Source: Sphingomonadales bacterium UBA2369 (GTDB taxonomy: Bacteria > Pseudomonadota > Alphaproteobacteria > Sphingomonadales > Sphingomonadaceae). Taken from it: DNA of 64,000 nt. Numbering within the stretch: the first letter of the stretch is position 1; each line of letters begins with the position of its first letter. The DNA lies in NCBI GenBank assembly GCA_002344055.1, contig DDTH01000014.1:338487-402486 (forward strand), read 5' to 3'. Shown one piece after another: positions 34,681-44,378 of this stretch. Both the position numbers and the translations under genes were made by a program. The notes under the pieces are model-generated. The model saw only the letters and a list, made by a program, of their open reading frames with translations, was not told where the DNA came from and did no database searches.

Positions 34681-36858
34681 TTGAAGGCTTTTCTTATGAT
34701 CAGCGCCGCTGCCGCCGCGATTGCGGGCGGCTTCGCCGTCACCCCTGGCGCCACGCAGCCCGCTTCTTCGACCCCCGCAGTGGCGAACCCTCTGCTCGCC
34801 GATTGGGCCGGGCCGTTCTCCGGTGTGCCGCCTTTCGCCAGCGTTCAACCGGCCATGTTCCCGGAAGCCTTTACCGCCGCTATCGCCCAGCGCCGCCAGG
34901 AGGTGGCCGCGATCGTCAACCAGCGTTCGGTGCCGACGTTCGAGAACACGATCGAAGCCTATGAGCGCTCGGGCAAACTGCTCGACCGCGTGAACGCGGT
35001 CTGGGGCGTGATGACCGGCAATATGACGACGCCGGAATATCAGGCGCTGCAGCGCGAATGGGGGCCGCGTCTCTCCGCCGCTTCCGACGAGATCATCCTC
35101 AACCCGCAGCTCTTCCAGCGCGTGAAGACGGTCTATGACAATCGCACCCGCGCGAACCTGACGGCCGAGCAGCAGCGTGTGGTCGCGCGCCTTTACGAAA
35201 GCATGGTCCGCCGTGGCGCGAATTTGAATGCGGAGCAGAAGCAGCAGCTCAGCGCCTACAACCAGCAACTCGCGACCCTCTTCGCCAGCTTCAGCGAAAA
35301 GGTGCTTGCCGACGAATCGACCTTTATCGCGGTCAGCGAAGCCGACCTCGCCGGCGTGCCCGCCGACGTGAAGGCAGCCGCCGCCGCTGCGGCGCGCGAG
35401 AAGAATCTCCCGGCGGGCCAGTTTGCGATCATCAACACCCGCTCGGCGGTCGATCCGGTCCTGACCTTCGCCGACAATCGCGCGTTGCGGGAGCGGGTCT
35501 ATAATGCGTTCGTCAATCGCGGCGACAACGGCGATGCCAACGACACCAACCAGGTGATCGCGGAGATCACCCGCGTCCGCGCCGAGCGGGCGCGGCTGCT
35601 CGGCTATCCGACCCACGCCCATTGGCGGATGCAGGACACGATGGCGGGCACGCCCGAGCGCGCCAACGATCTGATGAACCGCGTCTGGCCCGCCGCCGTC
35701 GCCCGCGTCCGCGAGGAAGTGGCCGAGCAGCAGCAGGTCGCCAACCGCCTGGGCCACAACATCACGATCGAGCCGTGGGATTATCGTTATTATATGGAGA
35801 AGATCCGCAACGAGCGGTTCAACCTCAGCCAGGACGAGCTGAAGCCCTATTTCGAGCTGAACAATATGACGCAGGGCATGTTCTACATGGCCGAGCAGCT
35901 CTACGGCCTCACCTTCCGCGAGATCACCGGCACGGTGCCGACCTGGCATCCGGACATCAAGGTCTGGGAAGTCAGCCGCAACGGCCAGGTCGTCGGCGCT
36001 TTCTATCAGGATAATTTCGCCCGTTCCGGCAAGCGTTCGGGCGCCTGGGCGACCACCTATCGCAGCCGCTCGGGTCTCACTGGCGACCGGCTGGTGCTGG
36101 GCTCCAACAACAATAATTTCGCCAAGCCCGAGGCGGGCCAGCCGGCCTTGCTGAGCCTCGACGACGCGGAGACCCTGTTCCACGAATTCGGCCACGCCAT
36201 CCATTATTTCCTGTCGGACGTGCGCTACCCGAGCCTCGGCGGCACGCCGCGCGACTTCGTGGAATATCCCAGCCAGGTGCACGAGAACTGGCTGCTGACG
36301 CCGGAAATCCTGAACCGCTTCGCCAAGCATTATCGCACCGGCGAGCCGATGCCGCAGGCGCTGATCGACCGCATCCAGCAGAGCAGCACCTTCAACCAGG
36401 GCTTCGCAACGGTGGAATATCTCTCGTCCGCGATGGTCGATATGGAGATGCACAATCGCCCGACCGGCGTCGCCGATCCGGACGCGTTCGAGCGGGAGAC
36501 CCTGACCCGCCTCGGCATGCCGCGCGAGCTGGTGATGCGGCACCGTCTGCCGCAATTCAATCACCTCTTCTCGTCCGACGCTTACTCGGCCGGCTATTAT
36601 TCCTACCTCTGGTCGGAGACGATGGACGCCGACACCTGGGCCGCGTTCGAGGAAACGGGCAATGTCTGGGATCCGGCGACAGCGCGGCGCTTCGCCGACA
36701 TCTTGCTCTCGACCGGCAACGTCACCGAGCGGGCAGCGGCCTATCGCCTGTTCCGCGGCCGCGACCCGGATGTGGACGCGCTGCTGCGGAAGCGCGGCTT
36801 CCCGACCGGCGGCCAGCCCACCGGTGCCCAGCCGCCTGCGGGTGAACGCGGACGGTAG
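34681..36858 (+). CDS. M3 family peptidyl-dipeptidase (Dcp/oligopeptidase), exported
   Basis: 725 aa zinc peptidase. TTG start at 34681 with GGAG 7 nt upstream gives MKAFLMISAAAAAIAGGFA, a signal peptide; the longer frame from 34591 has no such sense. The M3 zinc motif is in LFHEFGHAIHYF (HExxH) with the third-ligand Glu in the VEYPSQVHENWL region. The Tyr/His substrate-binding segments (HRLPQFNHLFSSDAYSAGYYSY) are present. Exported M3 enzymes trim periplasmic peptides. A strong terminator follows. Confidence 0.9.
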   Translation: MKAFLMISAAAAAIAGGFAVTPGATQPASSTPAVANPLLADWAGPFSGVPPFASVQPAMFPEAFTAAIAQRRQEVAAIVNQRSVPTFENTIEAYERSGKLLDRVNAVWGVMTGNMTTPEYQALQREWGPRLSAASDEIILNPQLFQRVKTVYDNRTRANLTAEQQRVVARLYESMVRRGANLNAEQKQQLSAYNQQLATLFASFSEKVLADESTFIAVSEADLAGVPADVKAAAAAAAREKNLPAGQFAIINTRSAVDPVLTFADNRALRERVYNAFVNRGDNGDANDTNQVIAEITRVRAERARLLGYPTHAHWRMQDTMAGTPERANDLMNRVWPAAVARVREEVAEQQQVANRLGHNITIEPWDYRYYMEKIRNERFNLSQDELKPYFELNNMTQGMFYMAEQLYGLTFREITGTVPTWHPDIKVWEVSRNGQVVGAFYQDNFARSGKRSGAWATTYRSRSGLTGDRLVLGSNNNNFAKPEAGQPALLSLDDAETLFHEFGHAIHYFLSDVRYPSLGGTPRDFVEYPSQVHENWLLTPEILNRFAKHYRTGEPMPQALIDRIQQSSTFNQGFATVEYLSSAMVDMEMHNRPTGVADPDAFERETLTRLGMPRELVMRHRLPQFNHLFSSDAYSAGYYSYLWSETMDADTWAAFEETGNVWDPATARRFADILLSTGNVTERAAAYRLFRGRDPDVDALLRKRGFPTGGQPTGAQPPAGERGR

Positions 36859-36873
36859 GATTTAAGGCTGTTC

Positions 36874-36910
36874 CCGGCCGGACGAGCGCATCGTCCGGCC
36901 GGCTTTTTTT
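36874..36910 (+). terminator. intrinsic terminator of the M3 peptidase gene
   Basis: 12-bp GC-rich stem (CCGGCCGGACGA and complement), 5-nt loop GCGCA, then C and seven Ts. Confidence 0.92.
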
Positions 36911-36919
36911 GACCTGTCC

Positions 36920-39106
36920 TCAGCCTCGCTCGCCCTGGGGTGGTGCGGGCCGCGTCGCCGGGACCGCCATGCCGGTGAAGTGCGCGATGAAGGCGTACAT
37001 GTCGGAATATTCCTCGATCTGCTTGTCGGTCGGCTTGCCCGAGCCATGCCCGGCGCGCGTTTCGATGCGGATCAGGTGCGGCTGACCGTTCGGGTCGGCA
37101 TGCTGCAAAGCGGCGATATATTTGAAGCTGTGGCCGGGGACGACGCGATCGTCCGTGTCGGCGGTGGTCACGAGCGTGGCCGGATAGCGGACGTTGGCGC
37201 GGATATTGTGATAGGGCGAATAGGCCCAGAGCGTGCGGAAATCCGGCTCGCGATTGGGGTAGCCGTAATCGTCGACCCAATAGCGGCCGGCGGTGAAGCG
37301 GTCGAAGCGCAGCATGTCCATCACGCCTACGGTGGGCAACGCCGCCGCGAACAGGTCCGGGCGCTGGTTGGCGACCGCGCCGATCAGCAGGCCGCCATTG
37401 GACCGGCCCTCCATGGCGAGCTGGCGGTTGGTCGTGATCCGCTGGGCGATTAGATATTCGCCCGCGGCGATGAAGTCGTCGAACGTGTTTTGCTTGTTGG
37501 CCAGGCGGCCGGCATCGTGCCACGCCTTCCCATATTCGCCGCCGCCGCGCAGGTTCGCGACCGCCAGCACGCCGCCTGAATCGACCCAGGTCATCCACTT
37601 GGGCTGATAGCGCGGCAGTTCGTTCGCGTTGAAGCCGCCATAGCCGTAGAGCAAGGTCGGCTGCGGCTGCCGCATGTTCAGATCCTTGCGGTGGACCAGG
37701 AACATCGGGACGCGCGTGCCGTCCTTCGAAGTGTAGAAGACTTGGCGGACTTCATATTGCTCGGGATCGAAGGCCAGTTCCGGCTCCGCGAACACGCTAC
37801 TGGCACCGGTGCGGGCGTCGTAGCGGTAGATCGCCCCGGGTGAGTTGAAGCTGGCGAAGGAATAGAAGGTTTCCGTGCTCTCCATGTCGCCGGAGAAGCC
37901 GCCAGCGCTGCCGATGCCGGGCAGGCGGATGCTGCCCGTGCGCTGGCCGCGCAGATCGAACGTACGGATGTCGCTCTTCGCGTCCGCGAGGTAGCTGAGG
38001 ATCAGCCGCTCGCCGACGATCGACGCGCCCTGCAGGGTCGCTTCATCTTCGCCCACAATCTGGGTCAGCGCCTCGGGCCGGGCGATGTCCATCGTCACGA
38101 TCCGCTGGCGCGGCGCGTCCTTGTTGGTCTGCCAGTAGAAGGTCGAGCCGCGATTGCCGAGATAGGACCAGCTGGCGTCGGCGCGCGGCATGATCCGGCG
38201 CGGCGCGGCCTGCGGATTGCGCAGGTCCACGAGCGTCACCTCGACTGCGTCGTCCGTGCCTTCGTTCGAATAGACTAGCAGCCAGTTGCCGTCGTCCGTC
38301 ACCTCGCCATTGTTGCTCATCCGCGGCCGCTCGGGCTGGGCGAAGATCAGCCGGTCGGCGCTCTGCGCCGTGCCGATGCGGTGGAAGTAGATGGCGTGGT
38401 TCTCGTTCAGCGACTGGAATTGCTGGTCGCCGGCCGGCTCCGGGAAGCGGGAATAATAGAAGCCGGAGCCGTCCTTCGCCCATTCGATGCCAGTGAATTT
38501 GGCCCAGCGCACCTCGTCGTCGAGCACCCGGCCGGTGGCGGTGTCGATCACCTTCAGCACACGCCAGTCGGTGCCGCCTTCCTGCACGCCATAAGCCACA
38601 TGGCGGCCATCCTTGGACGGCTCCCACTGGCCGAGCGCGGTCGCGCCATCCTGGCTCCATGTATTGGGATCAATCAGCAGGCGCGGCTGGCCGTTCAGAC
38701 CATCGCGCACATAGAGCACCGACTGGTTCTGCAGGCCGTCATTGCGAGTGTAGAAATAATGGCTGCCGGCCTTCTGCGGCACGCTGAAACGCTCATAATC
38801 GTAAAGCTGGCTCATCCGCGCGCGGAAGGCGGCGCGGTGGGGGAGCCGCTCCAGGAAGGCGCTGCTGACCAGATTCTGCGCCGTTACCCAGTCGCGCACC
38901 GCCGGATTGTTGCGGACATCATCCTCCAGCCAGCGATAGGGATCGGCGACGCGAACGCCGAATTGCTCCTCGACCACATCGCCGCGCGTGCTCTGCGGAT
39001 AAACGAGGGCAGGGGAGGTGGCGCCCGCCCGCGGCTGCGCCAAGGCAGACAGGGTCGGAAGTGCGGCAACGGAAAAGGCGGTGGCGAGCAGGAGGGCGCG
39101 GCGCAT
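36920..39106 (-). CDS. prolyl oligopeptidase (S9A), exported
   Basis: 728 aa. Signal peptide (about 1-23, ending ALA-Q). N-terminal seven-bladed propeller including DPYRWLEDDVRNN near residue 55, then an alpha/beta hydrolase with Ser in GRSNGGLLIGA, Asp in TADTDDRVVPGHSF and His in ETRAGHGSGKPT. Cuts after proline in short peptides. Converges with the M3 peptidase at a terminator. It lies downstream of rplQ but the rplQ terminator separates them. Confidence 0.94.
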   Translation of the reverse strand: MRRALLLATAFSVAALPTLSALAQPRAGATSPALVYPQSTRGDVVEEQFGVRVADPYRWLEDDVRNNPAVRDWVTAQNLVSSAFLERLPHRAAFRARMSQLYDYERFSVPQKAGSHYFYTRNDGLQNQSVLYVRDGLNGQPRLLIDPNTWSQDGATALGQWEPSKDGRHVAYGVQEGGTDWRVLKVIDTATGRVLDDEVRWAKFTGIEWAKDGSGFYYSRFPEPAGDQQFQSLNENHAIYFHRIGTAQSADRLIFAQPERPRMSNNGEVTDDGNWLLVYSNEGTDDAVEVTLVDLRNPQAAPRRIMPRADASWSYLGNRGSTFYWQTNKDAPRQRIVTMDIARPEALTQIVGEDEATLQGASIVGERLILSYLADAKSDIRTFDLRGQRTGSIRLPGIGSAGGFSGDMESTETFYSFASFNSPGAIYRYDARTGASSVFAEPELAFDPEQYEVRQVFYTSKDGTRVPMFLVHRKDLNMRQPQPTLLYGYGGFNANELPRYQPKWMTWVDSGGVLAVANLRGGGEYGKAWHDAGRLANKQNTFDDFIAAGEYLIAQRITTNRQLAMEGRSNGGLLIGAVANQRPDLFAAALPTVGVMDMLRFDRFTAGRYWVDDYGYPNREPDFRTLWAYSPYHNIRANVRYPATLVTTADTDDRVVPGHSFKYIAALQHADPNGQPHLIRIETRAGHGSGKPTDKQIEEYSDMYAFIAHFTGMAVPATRPAPPQGERG

Positions 39107-39167
39107 CGGGTCACTTTCTCAGGGAGCTTGGACCCGAGTGAATTAGCCACCAACCGACTGCCGCGCA

Positions 39168-39197
39168 AAGCAAAACGCCCGCCGGTGAGGGCGGGCG
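39168..39197 (-). terminator. intrinsic terminator downstream of rplQ
   Basis: On the minus strand: CGCCCGCC, 6-nt loop, GGCGGGCG, then TTTTGCTTTG. Confidence 0.85.
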
Positions 39198-39227
39198 CTG
39201 AGCGTATTCGGAAGCTGGAAAAGCCGA

Positions 39228-39653
39228 TCAGGCGGCTTCGTCCAGATCCTCGTCGTCGCCCATCACCGGGCCGCTGTCCTGGCCCTTGGCGCTCTCGTCG
39301 CGGTCGACGAATTCGATGATGGCGATGGGGGCGGCGTCCGAAGCGCGGATGCCGGCCTTGATGATGCGGGTGTAGCCGCCGTTGCGGCTGGCGTAGCGCT
39401 CGGCCAGCACGTCGAACAGCTTCACCAGCTGCGCGTCGTCCAGCAGGCGGGCATGGGCCAGACGGCGGTTGGACAGGCCGCCCTTCTTGGCGAGCGTGAT
39501 CAATTTCTCGACATAGGGCCGCAGCTCCTTGGCCTTGGCGGTCGTGGTGGTGATCTGCTCATGCTTGATCAAGGCCGCGGCCATGTTGCGGAACATGGCG
39601 GTGCGGTGGGTGGAGGTACGCTGCAGCTTACGGCCGCCGACGCGATGGCGCAT
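39228..39653 (-). CDS. rplQ: 50S ribosomal protein L17
   Basis: 141 aa. ATG at 39653 gives [25 protein letters not shown], the invariant L17 N terminus; upstream in-frame codons are non-homologous. [12 protein letters not shown] and [11 protein letters not shown] follow. The C-terminal tail ([18 protein letters not shown]) is acidic, as in many alphaproteobacteria. rpoA, normally upstream, is absent here; a tRNA-Cys gene is upstream instead. Confidence 0.96.
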   Translation of the reverse strand: MRHRVGGRKLQRTSTHRTAMFRNMAAALIKHEQITTTTAKAKELRPYVEKLITLAKKGGLSNRRLAHARLLDDAQLVKLFDVLAERYASRNGGYTRIIKAGIRASDAAPIAIIEFVDRDESAKGQDSGPVMGDDEDLDEAA

Positions 39654-39729
39654 GGTCTCATTCCTTCGTTCGTCCGGATTCCGTTTCAGGTAAATCCGGC
39701 CAGGCCATCGAACGGGGGATGGCCCAGAC

Positions 39730-39785
39730 CCCAAAAGCAAAGCGGAGCCGAAAGGCCCCGCCTGCGGGCGCTCCTAGAGAGCAAA
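39730..39785 (-). terminator. possible terminator after tRNA-Cys
   Basis: On the minus strand a GGAGC...GGCTCC outer stem with an inner GCCCGC/GCGGG hairpin is followed by GCTTTGCTTTTGG. The stretch 39654-39804 holds nothing else I can assign. Confidence 0.5.
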
Positions 39786-39804
39786 GCGGGTGCAAAGTCA
39801 AGAT

Positions 39805-39878
39805 TGGAGGCCCGACCGGGAATCGAACCCGGGTGCAAGGATTTGCAGTCCTCTGCGTCACCACTCCGCCATCGGGCC
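39805..39878 (-). tRNA. tRNA-Cys (GCA)
   Basis: 74 nt including encoded CCA. Acceptor GGCCCGA/TCGGGCC, discriminator U73 as expected for tRNA-Cys, T arm CCGGG-TTCGATT-CCCGG, anticodon GCA in loop CTGCAAA. Confidence 0.95.
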
Positions 39879-39976
39879 CAGTGACTTTGCAAGGAGCGGC
39901 GACATGGGCGGGATCGCCCGGCCTGTCAACAGCGTGCCCCTTGCCCGAAACGGCCGCCGGGCACACAAGATGAAGG

Positions 39977-40720
39977 ATGCAGGCCGCCGCCCAGATCGCC
40001 CGCAGCGCGCTCCGCCATGCGGTGGATTTCGCATTGCCGCCGCGCTGTGCGGGCTGCGGCTGCATCACCGAGCGGCAGGGGGCATTCTGTCCGGACTGCT
40101 GGGGCAAGCTGGACCTGCTCGGGCCGCCCTGCTGCGCCCGCTGTGCGCTGCCCTTCGATCATGATGAAGGGGCCGAACTGACATGCGCGGGCTGCCTGGC
40201 CGAGCCGCCGCCCTTCGCTCGCCTGCGGGCGGCGGTGGCGTATGGCGAACTGGCCCGCAACGTCGCCCTGAAGCTGAAATATGGCCGCCGGCCGGGAGTC
40301 GCCGAGACGATGGCCGGATTGATGGAGCGCCATCTGGCCGCGTTCGATGCGCCGTTGCTGGTGCCGGTGCCGCTGCATCGCTGGCGCATCTGGCGGCGGG
40401 GGTACAACCAGTCGGCACTGATCGCGGCGTCGCTGGCCCGGCGGCGCGAACTGGAGTTGGGGCGTGATCTCCTCCAGCGCATCAAGGCGACGCCGCCGCT
40501 TATGCATATGAGTCCGGCCGAGCGCCGCCGGGTGGTGCGCGGGGCGTTCCATGTTCACCCCAGCCACCGCGACAGCATCAAGGGACGCAACATCCTGCTG
40601 GTCGATGATGTTTATACCAGCGGCGCGACGGTCAGCGCCTGCGCTCGCCTGCTGAGACGCGCGGGGGCGGCGGAGGTCGGCGTGCTGTGCTGGGCACGGG
40701 TGATCCGCGGTGAGGATTGA
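39977..40720 (+). CDS. comF: ComF family phosphoribosyltransferase-like protein
   Basis: 247 aa. N-terminal double zinc-finger region (LPPRCAGCGC, CPDCWGKL, CCARCALPF, CAGC) and a C-terminal PRTase fold: LVPVPLHRWRIWRRGYNQSALIA and the PRPP loop ILLVDDVYTSGATVSAC. ComF proteins act in DNA uptake in competent bacteria. Opposite in direction to the tRNA-Cys and followed by grxC after 47 bp. Confidence 0.92.
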   Translation: MQAAAQIARSALRHAVDFALPPRCAGCGCITERQGAFCPDCWGKLDLLGPPCCARCALPFDHDEGAELTCAGCLAEPPPFARLRAAVAYGELARNVALKLKYGRRPGVAETMAGLMERHLAAFDAPLLVPVPLHRWRIWRRGYNQSALIAASLARRRELELGRDLLQRIKATPPLMHMSPAERRRVVRGAFHVHPSHRDSIKGRNILLVDDVYTSGATVSACARLLRRAGAAEVGVLCWARVIRGED

Positions 40721-40767
40721 CTTGAACGCCGAGCGCCGCGACGCGTGACAGCGGAAGGAACGGACGA

Positions 40768-41025
40768 ATGCCGCGCATCGAAATCTACACCAAGATGTTC
40801 TGTCCCTATTGCGCGCGGGCGCAGCGCCTGCTGACCGATAAGGGCGCTCCTTACGAGGAATATGACATCACCTTCGATGGCGCGAAGAAGGCCGAGATGA
40901 TGGAACGCGCGGGTGGGCGTCATACCGTGCCGCAAATCTTCATCGGCGGGCGGCATGTCGGCGGCTCGGACGATCTCGCGGCCTTGGAGGCGGCGGGCGA
41001 ACTCGATCCTTTGCTGGCGGATTGA
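40768..41025 (+). CDS. grxC: glutaredoxin 3
   Basis: 85 aa dithiol glutaredoxin with the CPYC active site (MFCPYCARAQRLL), TVPQIFIGGRHVGGSDDL (cis-Pro and glutathione-binding region). GAAGGAACG precedes the ATG. Its stop shares a base with the next start (TGATG). Confidence 0.95.
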   Translation: MPRIEIYTKMFCPYCARAQRLLTDKGAPYEEYDITFDGAKKAEMMERAGGRHTVPQIFIGGRHVGGSDDLAALEAAGELDPLLAD

Positions 41026-41843
41026 TGCGCGTCGCTCTGTACCAGGCGCGGACGGGCATCGACCCTGCCGCCAATGCCCGCGATCTCGCCGCGGCGGTGG
41101 CGGGCGCTGCTGCGGGCGGCGCGGCGATCCTGTTCACGCCGGAAATGAGCGGACTGCTGGATCGGGACCGGCAGCGGGCGGCGGTTCATTACCGGCACGA
41201 AGCGGACGATCCGGTGCTGGCGGCGGTGCGCGCGGCGGCGGCGGAGCATAGCATCTGGGTCGCCTTGGGGTCGCTCGCCATGCTGGCGGAGGATGAGGAA
41301 CGGCTGGTCAATCGCTCCTTCCTGATCGACGGCGGAGGCGCGGTAAGGGCGCGCTATGATAAGATGCACCTGTTCGACGTCGATCTGCCGACGGGCGAGA
41401 GTTGGCGAGAATCGGCTTCGTTCCGGCCGGGCGACGCCGCGGTTGTGGCGGAGACGCCGCTCGGGAAGCTGGGACTTTCGATCTGCTACGATCTGCGCTT
41501 TCCCGCGCTTTATCAGGCGTTGAGCGGGGCAGGAGCGACGATGCTCAGCATTCCGGCCGCCTTCACCGTGCCGACCGGAGAGGCGCATTGGCATGTCCTG
41601 ATGCGGGCGCGGGCGATCGAGAATGCCTGTTTCGTGATCGCGGCGGCGCAATGCGGGAGCCACGAGGATGGCCGCGCGACCTATGGCCATTCGCTGGTGG
41701 TCGATCCGTGGGGCAAGGTGTTGCTCGACATGGGCGGGGAAGGGCCGGGCCTCGGCTTTGCTGATCTGGACCTTGCCGCGTCGCAGGCGGTGCGGAGCCG
41801 GCTGCCGGTGATCGCGCACCGGCGGGTGATTCCCGCTCTATGA
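41025..41843 (+). CDS. carbon-nitrogen hydrolase (Nit2/deaminated glutathione amidase-like)
   Basis: 272 aa nitrilase-superfamily enzyme. Glu in LFTPEMSGLL, Lys in YDKMHLFDVDLP and nucleophile Cys in LSICYDLRFPALY make the E-K-C triad. The MHLFDVDLP and FRPGD stretches are closest to Nit1/Nit2-type amidases, which repair deaminated glutathione; its place after glutaredoxin suits a glutathione role. ATG at 41025 overlaps the grxC stop. Confidence 0.9.
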   Translation: MRVALYQARTGIDPAANARDLAAAVAGAAAGGAAILFTPEMSGLLDRDRQRAAVHYRHEADDPVLAAVRAAAAEHSIWVALGSLAMLAEDEERLVNRSFLIDGGGAVRARYDKMHLFDVDLPTGESWRESASFRPGDAAVVAETPLGKLGLSICYDLRFPALYQALSGAGATMLSIPAAFTVPTGEAHWHVLMRARAIENACFVIAAAQCGSHEDGRATYGHSLVVDPWGKVLLDMGGEGPGLGFADLDLAASQAVRSRLPVIAHRRVIPAL

Positions 41844-42265
41844 TCGTGTTCGACCTGCGCTGTGCGTCGGCGGGCCATGTCTTTGAGGCCTGGTTCGGAT
41901 CGTCGGGCGACTATGAGGATCAGCGCGCGCGGGGCCTGGTGTCCTGCCCGCTCTGCGGCGATCCGGCGGTGGAGAAGGCACCGATGGCGCCTGCGGTGCC
42001 GGCCAAGGGGTCTTCCGCGCCGCGGCCTGAAGAGGTGAAGCAGATGCTCGGCGTGTTGGCCGAGATGCAGAAGAAGCTGGTCGAGGGCTCCGACTGGGTC
42101 GGCGATCGCTTCGCCAGCGAGGCGCGAGCGATGCATCTGGGCGAGGCGGAGGCGCGGCAGATCCATGGCCGGGCGACCAAGGCCGATGCGGAAAGCCTGA
42201 TCGAGGAGGGCATTCCGGTCGCCCCCTTGCCCTTGCCGATCGCGCCGCCCGAGGAGCAGAATTGA
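41840..42265 (+). CDS. DUF1178 family protein
   Basis: 141 aa. Typical start MIVFDLRCASAGHVFEAWFGSSGDYEDQ with a later CPLCG, resembling a zinc ribbon with an upstream Cys/His pair. The C-terminal half is helical and charged (EMQKKLVEGSDWVGDRFASEARAMHLGE...). Cytosolic, function unknown. Start overlaps the nitrilase stop, so grxC-nitrilase-DUF1178 form one unit. Confidence 0.9.
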   Translation: MIVFDLRCASAGHVFEAWFGSSGDYEDQRARGLVSCPLCGDPAVEKAPMAPAVPAKGSSAPRPEEVKQMLGVLAEMQKKLVEGSDWVGDRFASEARAMHLGEAEARQIHGRATKADAESLIEEGIPVAPLPLPIAPPEEQN

Positions 42266-42306
42266 CCACTGGCTGGGGAGCCGTCAAAACGCGGCCTGCA
42301 GCGCAT

Positions 42307-42383
42307 GGCCCCGTAGCTCAGCAGGATAGAGCATCAGATTCCTAATCTGAGGGCCACAGGTTCGAATCCTGTCGGGGTCACCA
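42307..42383 (+). tRNA. tRNA-Arg (CCT)
   Basis: 77 nt with encoded CCA. Acceptor GGCCCCG/CGGGGTC, T arm ACAGG-TTCGAAT-CCTGT, anticodon CCT in loop TTCCTAA. No integrase or repeated 3' end is seen nearby. Confidence 0.96.
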
Positions 42384-42427
42384 GCGCGCTGCTTTGCCTT
42401 CCGCGCCAAGACGTGTAGCGCGACAGC

Positions 42428-43018
42428 ATGAACGAGAGCGACGACACGCCCGAAATTCCCGTGCCCGATCATGTGCTGGGCGCGGTCCGCACGCTGATCG
42501 AGTGGGCGGGGGACGATCCCGAGCGCGAGGGATTGCTGGATACGCCGCGAAGGGTAGCCAAGGCGTGGCGCGAATATGCGCGCGGCTATGGCGAGGATCC
42601 GGGACAGCATCTGAAGCGCACCTTCGAGGAGGTGGGCGGCTATGACGAGATCGTCCTGCTGCGCGACATCCCGTTCCAGTCGCATTGCGAGCATCATATG
42701 GCGCCGATCATCGGCAAGGCGCACATCGCCTATCTGCCCAATGACAAGGTGGTCGGCATCTCCAAGCTGGCCCGCGTGCTGCACGGCTATGCACGGCGGC
42801 TGCAGGTGCAGGAAAGGCTGACGGCGGAAGTCGCGGACGCGATCTGGAGCCACCTTAATCCGCAGGGCGTCGCGGTGGTGATCGAGGCCAGCCATGCCTG
42901 CATGACCGCGCGGGGCGTCGGCACGCCGGGCGTGCTCATGACGACCAGCCGGATGATGGGCGTGTTCCGCGACGACCAGCGCAGCCGGCGCGAAGTGCTG
43001 GCGTTGATGGGGTTCTGA
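42428..43018 (+). CDS. folE: GTP cyclohydrolase I
   Basis: 196 aa; first step of folate synthesis. Zinc and catalytic motifs: [22 protein letters not shown] (Cys, His, His), [23 protein letters not shown], and [17 protein letters not shown] (second Cys). Monocistronic between tRNA-Arg and the convergent rplI terminator. Confidence 0.97.
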   Translation: MNESDDTPEIPVPDHVLGAVRTLIEWAGDDPEREGLLDTPRRVAKAWREYARGYGEDPGQHLKRTFEEVGGYDEIVLLRDIPFQSHCEHHMAPIIGKAHIAYLPNDKVVGISKLARVLHGYARRLQVQERLTAEVADAIWSHLNPQGVAVVIEASHACMTARGVGTPGVLMTTSRMMGVFRDDQRSRREVLALMGF

Positions 43019-43035
43019 GAAAGAGCCGCTAACGA

Positions 43036-43068
43036 AAAAGGGCGGGGCCTTTCGGCGCCCGCCCTTCC
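43036..43068 (-). terminator. terminator of the rpsF-rpsR-rplI operon
   Basis: Minus strand GGGCGGGCGCC-GAAA-GGCCCCGCCC stem (one bulge) followed by TTTTTCG; also positioned to end folE on the plus strand, with a weaker U tract there. Confidence 0.8.
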
Positions 43069-43073
43069 TGACT

Positions 43074-43703
43074 TCAGGCCTTGGCCTCTTCCTCGGCCTC
43101 GGCGGGTTCCGCCTCGGTCTTGGCTTCGGTCGCCGGCTCGTCGCCGGCGATCTCGCCGGGTTCGGCGTTGGGATCGTAAGCTTCGATGAAGCCGGCTTCG
43201 TCCTTCTCGAACATCTGCGCCATCACGTCGACGCCGGCCGCCTGCAGCTCGGCCTCTTCCGGCGAGCGGGCGACATTGACCTTGATGGTGACGCTGACTT
43301 CCGGGTGAAGGGCGAGCTTCACTTCCTGCAGGCCGATCGCCTTGATCGGGCGGTCCAGCACGATCTGGTTCTTGGCGACCTTGTGGCCTTCGGCCTCAAG
43401 CAGTTCGGCGAGGTCGCGCGCACTGACCGAGCCGTAAAGCTGGCCGGTGTTCGACGCCTGGCGGATCAGCTTGACGGTGACGCCATCGACCTTCTTCGCT
43501 TCCTTCTCGGCATCCGAACGCCGCTCGGCATTCTGGGCCTCGATGCGGGCGCGGTTGGTTTCGAAGACCTTGCGGTTGGCTTCGTTGGCGCGCAGCGCCT
43601 TGCCACGGGGCAGAAGGAAGTTGCGGGCGTAGCCGTCCTTCACCTTCACTTCGTCGCCGATGGTGCCGAGCTTCTCGATGCGCTCGAGCAGAATGACTTG
43701 CAT
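43074..43703 (-). CDS. rplI: 50S ribosomal protein L9
   Basis: 209 aa. N-terminal L9 domain [36 protein letters not shown]; linker helix; C-terminal domain [11 protein letters not shown]...[13 protein letters not shown]. About 50 residues longer than enteric L9 because of an acidic Ala/Glu tail ([20 protein letters not shown]), typical of sphingomonads. Third gene of rpsF-rpsR-rplI. Confidence 0.96.
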   Translation of the reverse strand: MQVILLERIEKLGTIGDEVKVKDGYARNFLLPRGKALRANEANRKVFETNRARIEAQNAERRSDAEKEAKKVDGVTVKLIRQASNTGQLYGSVSARDLAELLEAEGHKVAKNQIVLDRPIKAIGLQEVKLALHPEVSVTIKVNVARSPEEAELQAAGVDVMAQMFEKDEAGFIEAYDPNAEPGEIAGDEPATEAKTEAEPAEAEEEAKA

Positions 43704-43715
43704 GTCGAGCGCTCC

Positions 43716-43940
43716 TTATTTCACGACGTAGGGCAGCAAGCCCAGGTGACGCGAACGCTTGATCGCCTGAGCGAGTTCGCGCTGCTTCTTGGCCGACACC
43801 GCAGTGATGCGGCTGGGGACGATCTTGCCACGCTCGGACACGAAGCCCTGCAGCAGACGGACGTCCTTATGGTCGATCCGGGGGGCATCCTTGCCCGAGA
43901 AGGGGCAGGACTTGCGGCGGCGGAAAAATGCACGTGCCAT
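43716..43940 (-). CDS. rpsR: 30S ribosomal protein S18
   Basis: 74 aa: [30 protein letters not shown] and [27 protein letters not shown], standard S18. Between rpsF (3 bp upstream) and rplI (12 bp downstream). Confidence 0.97.
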   Translation of the reverse strand: MARAFFRRRKSCPFSGKDAPRIDHKDVRLLQGFVSERGKIVPSRITAVSAKKQRELAQAIKRSRHLGLLPYVVK

Positions 43941-43943
43941 GAT

Positions 43944-44378
43944 TTAGGCCTCCACTTCTTCGTCGCGGCGCGGGCGCGGGGCGCGCTCGCCACGATCGCC
44001 GCCAAAGCCGCCGCGCTCACCGCGGTCGCTGCGCTCACCGCGCTCGCGATCACGCTCGCCGCGGCGCATCATGACCGAGGGACCAGCTTCATGCTCGTCG
44101 ACCTTCAGCGTCATGTAGCGGATGACGTCTTCGTTGATCTGGGTCTGGCGCTCCAGCTCGGCGACCACCGACGGCGGAGCGTCGAAGTCGAGCAGGACAT
44201 AATGCGCCTTGCGGTTCTTGGCGATGCGGTAGGCCAGGTTGCGCAGGCCCCACGTCTCGGTCTTCACGACCTTGCCGCCATTGTCGGTGATGATCTTGGT
44301 GGCGGTTTCCGCCAGCGCGTCGACCTGGCCCTGGGCCAGATCCTGACGCGCGAGAAACACATGCTCATAGAGCGGCAT
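43944..44378 (-). CDS. rpsF: 30S ribosomal protein S6
   Basis: 144 aa from the ATG at 44378, giving [14 protein letters not shown]; the long upstream frame is not S6. Core [25 protein letters not shown] and [10 protein letters not shown]. The C-terminal tail carries Gly-Glu-Arg repeats ([19 protein letters not shown]), a common alphaproteobacterial extension that may contact RNA. Confidence 0.96.
   Translation of the reverse strand: MPLYEHVFLARQDLAQGQVDALAETATKIITDNGGKVVKTETWGLRNLAYRIAKNRKAHYVLLDFDAPPSVVAELERQTQINEDVIRYMTLKVDEHEAGPSVMMRRGERDRERGERSDRGERGGFGGDRGERAPRPRRDEEVEA

Noticed and set aside
42307..42383. tRNA-Arg as an integration site for a genomic island
   Set aside because: No integrase, no repeated tRNA 3' end, and ordinary housekeeping genes on both sides.
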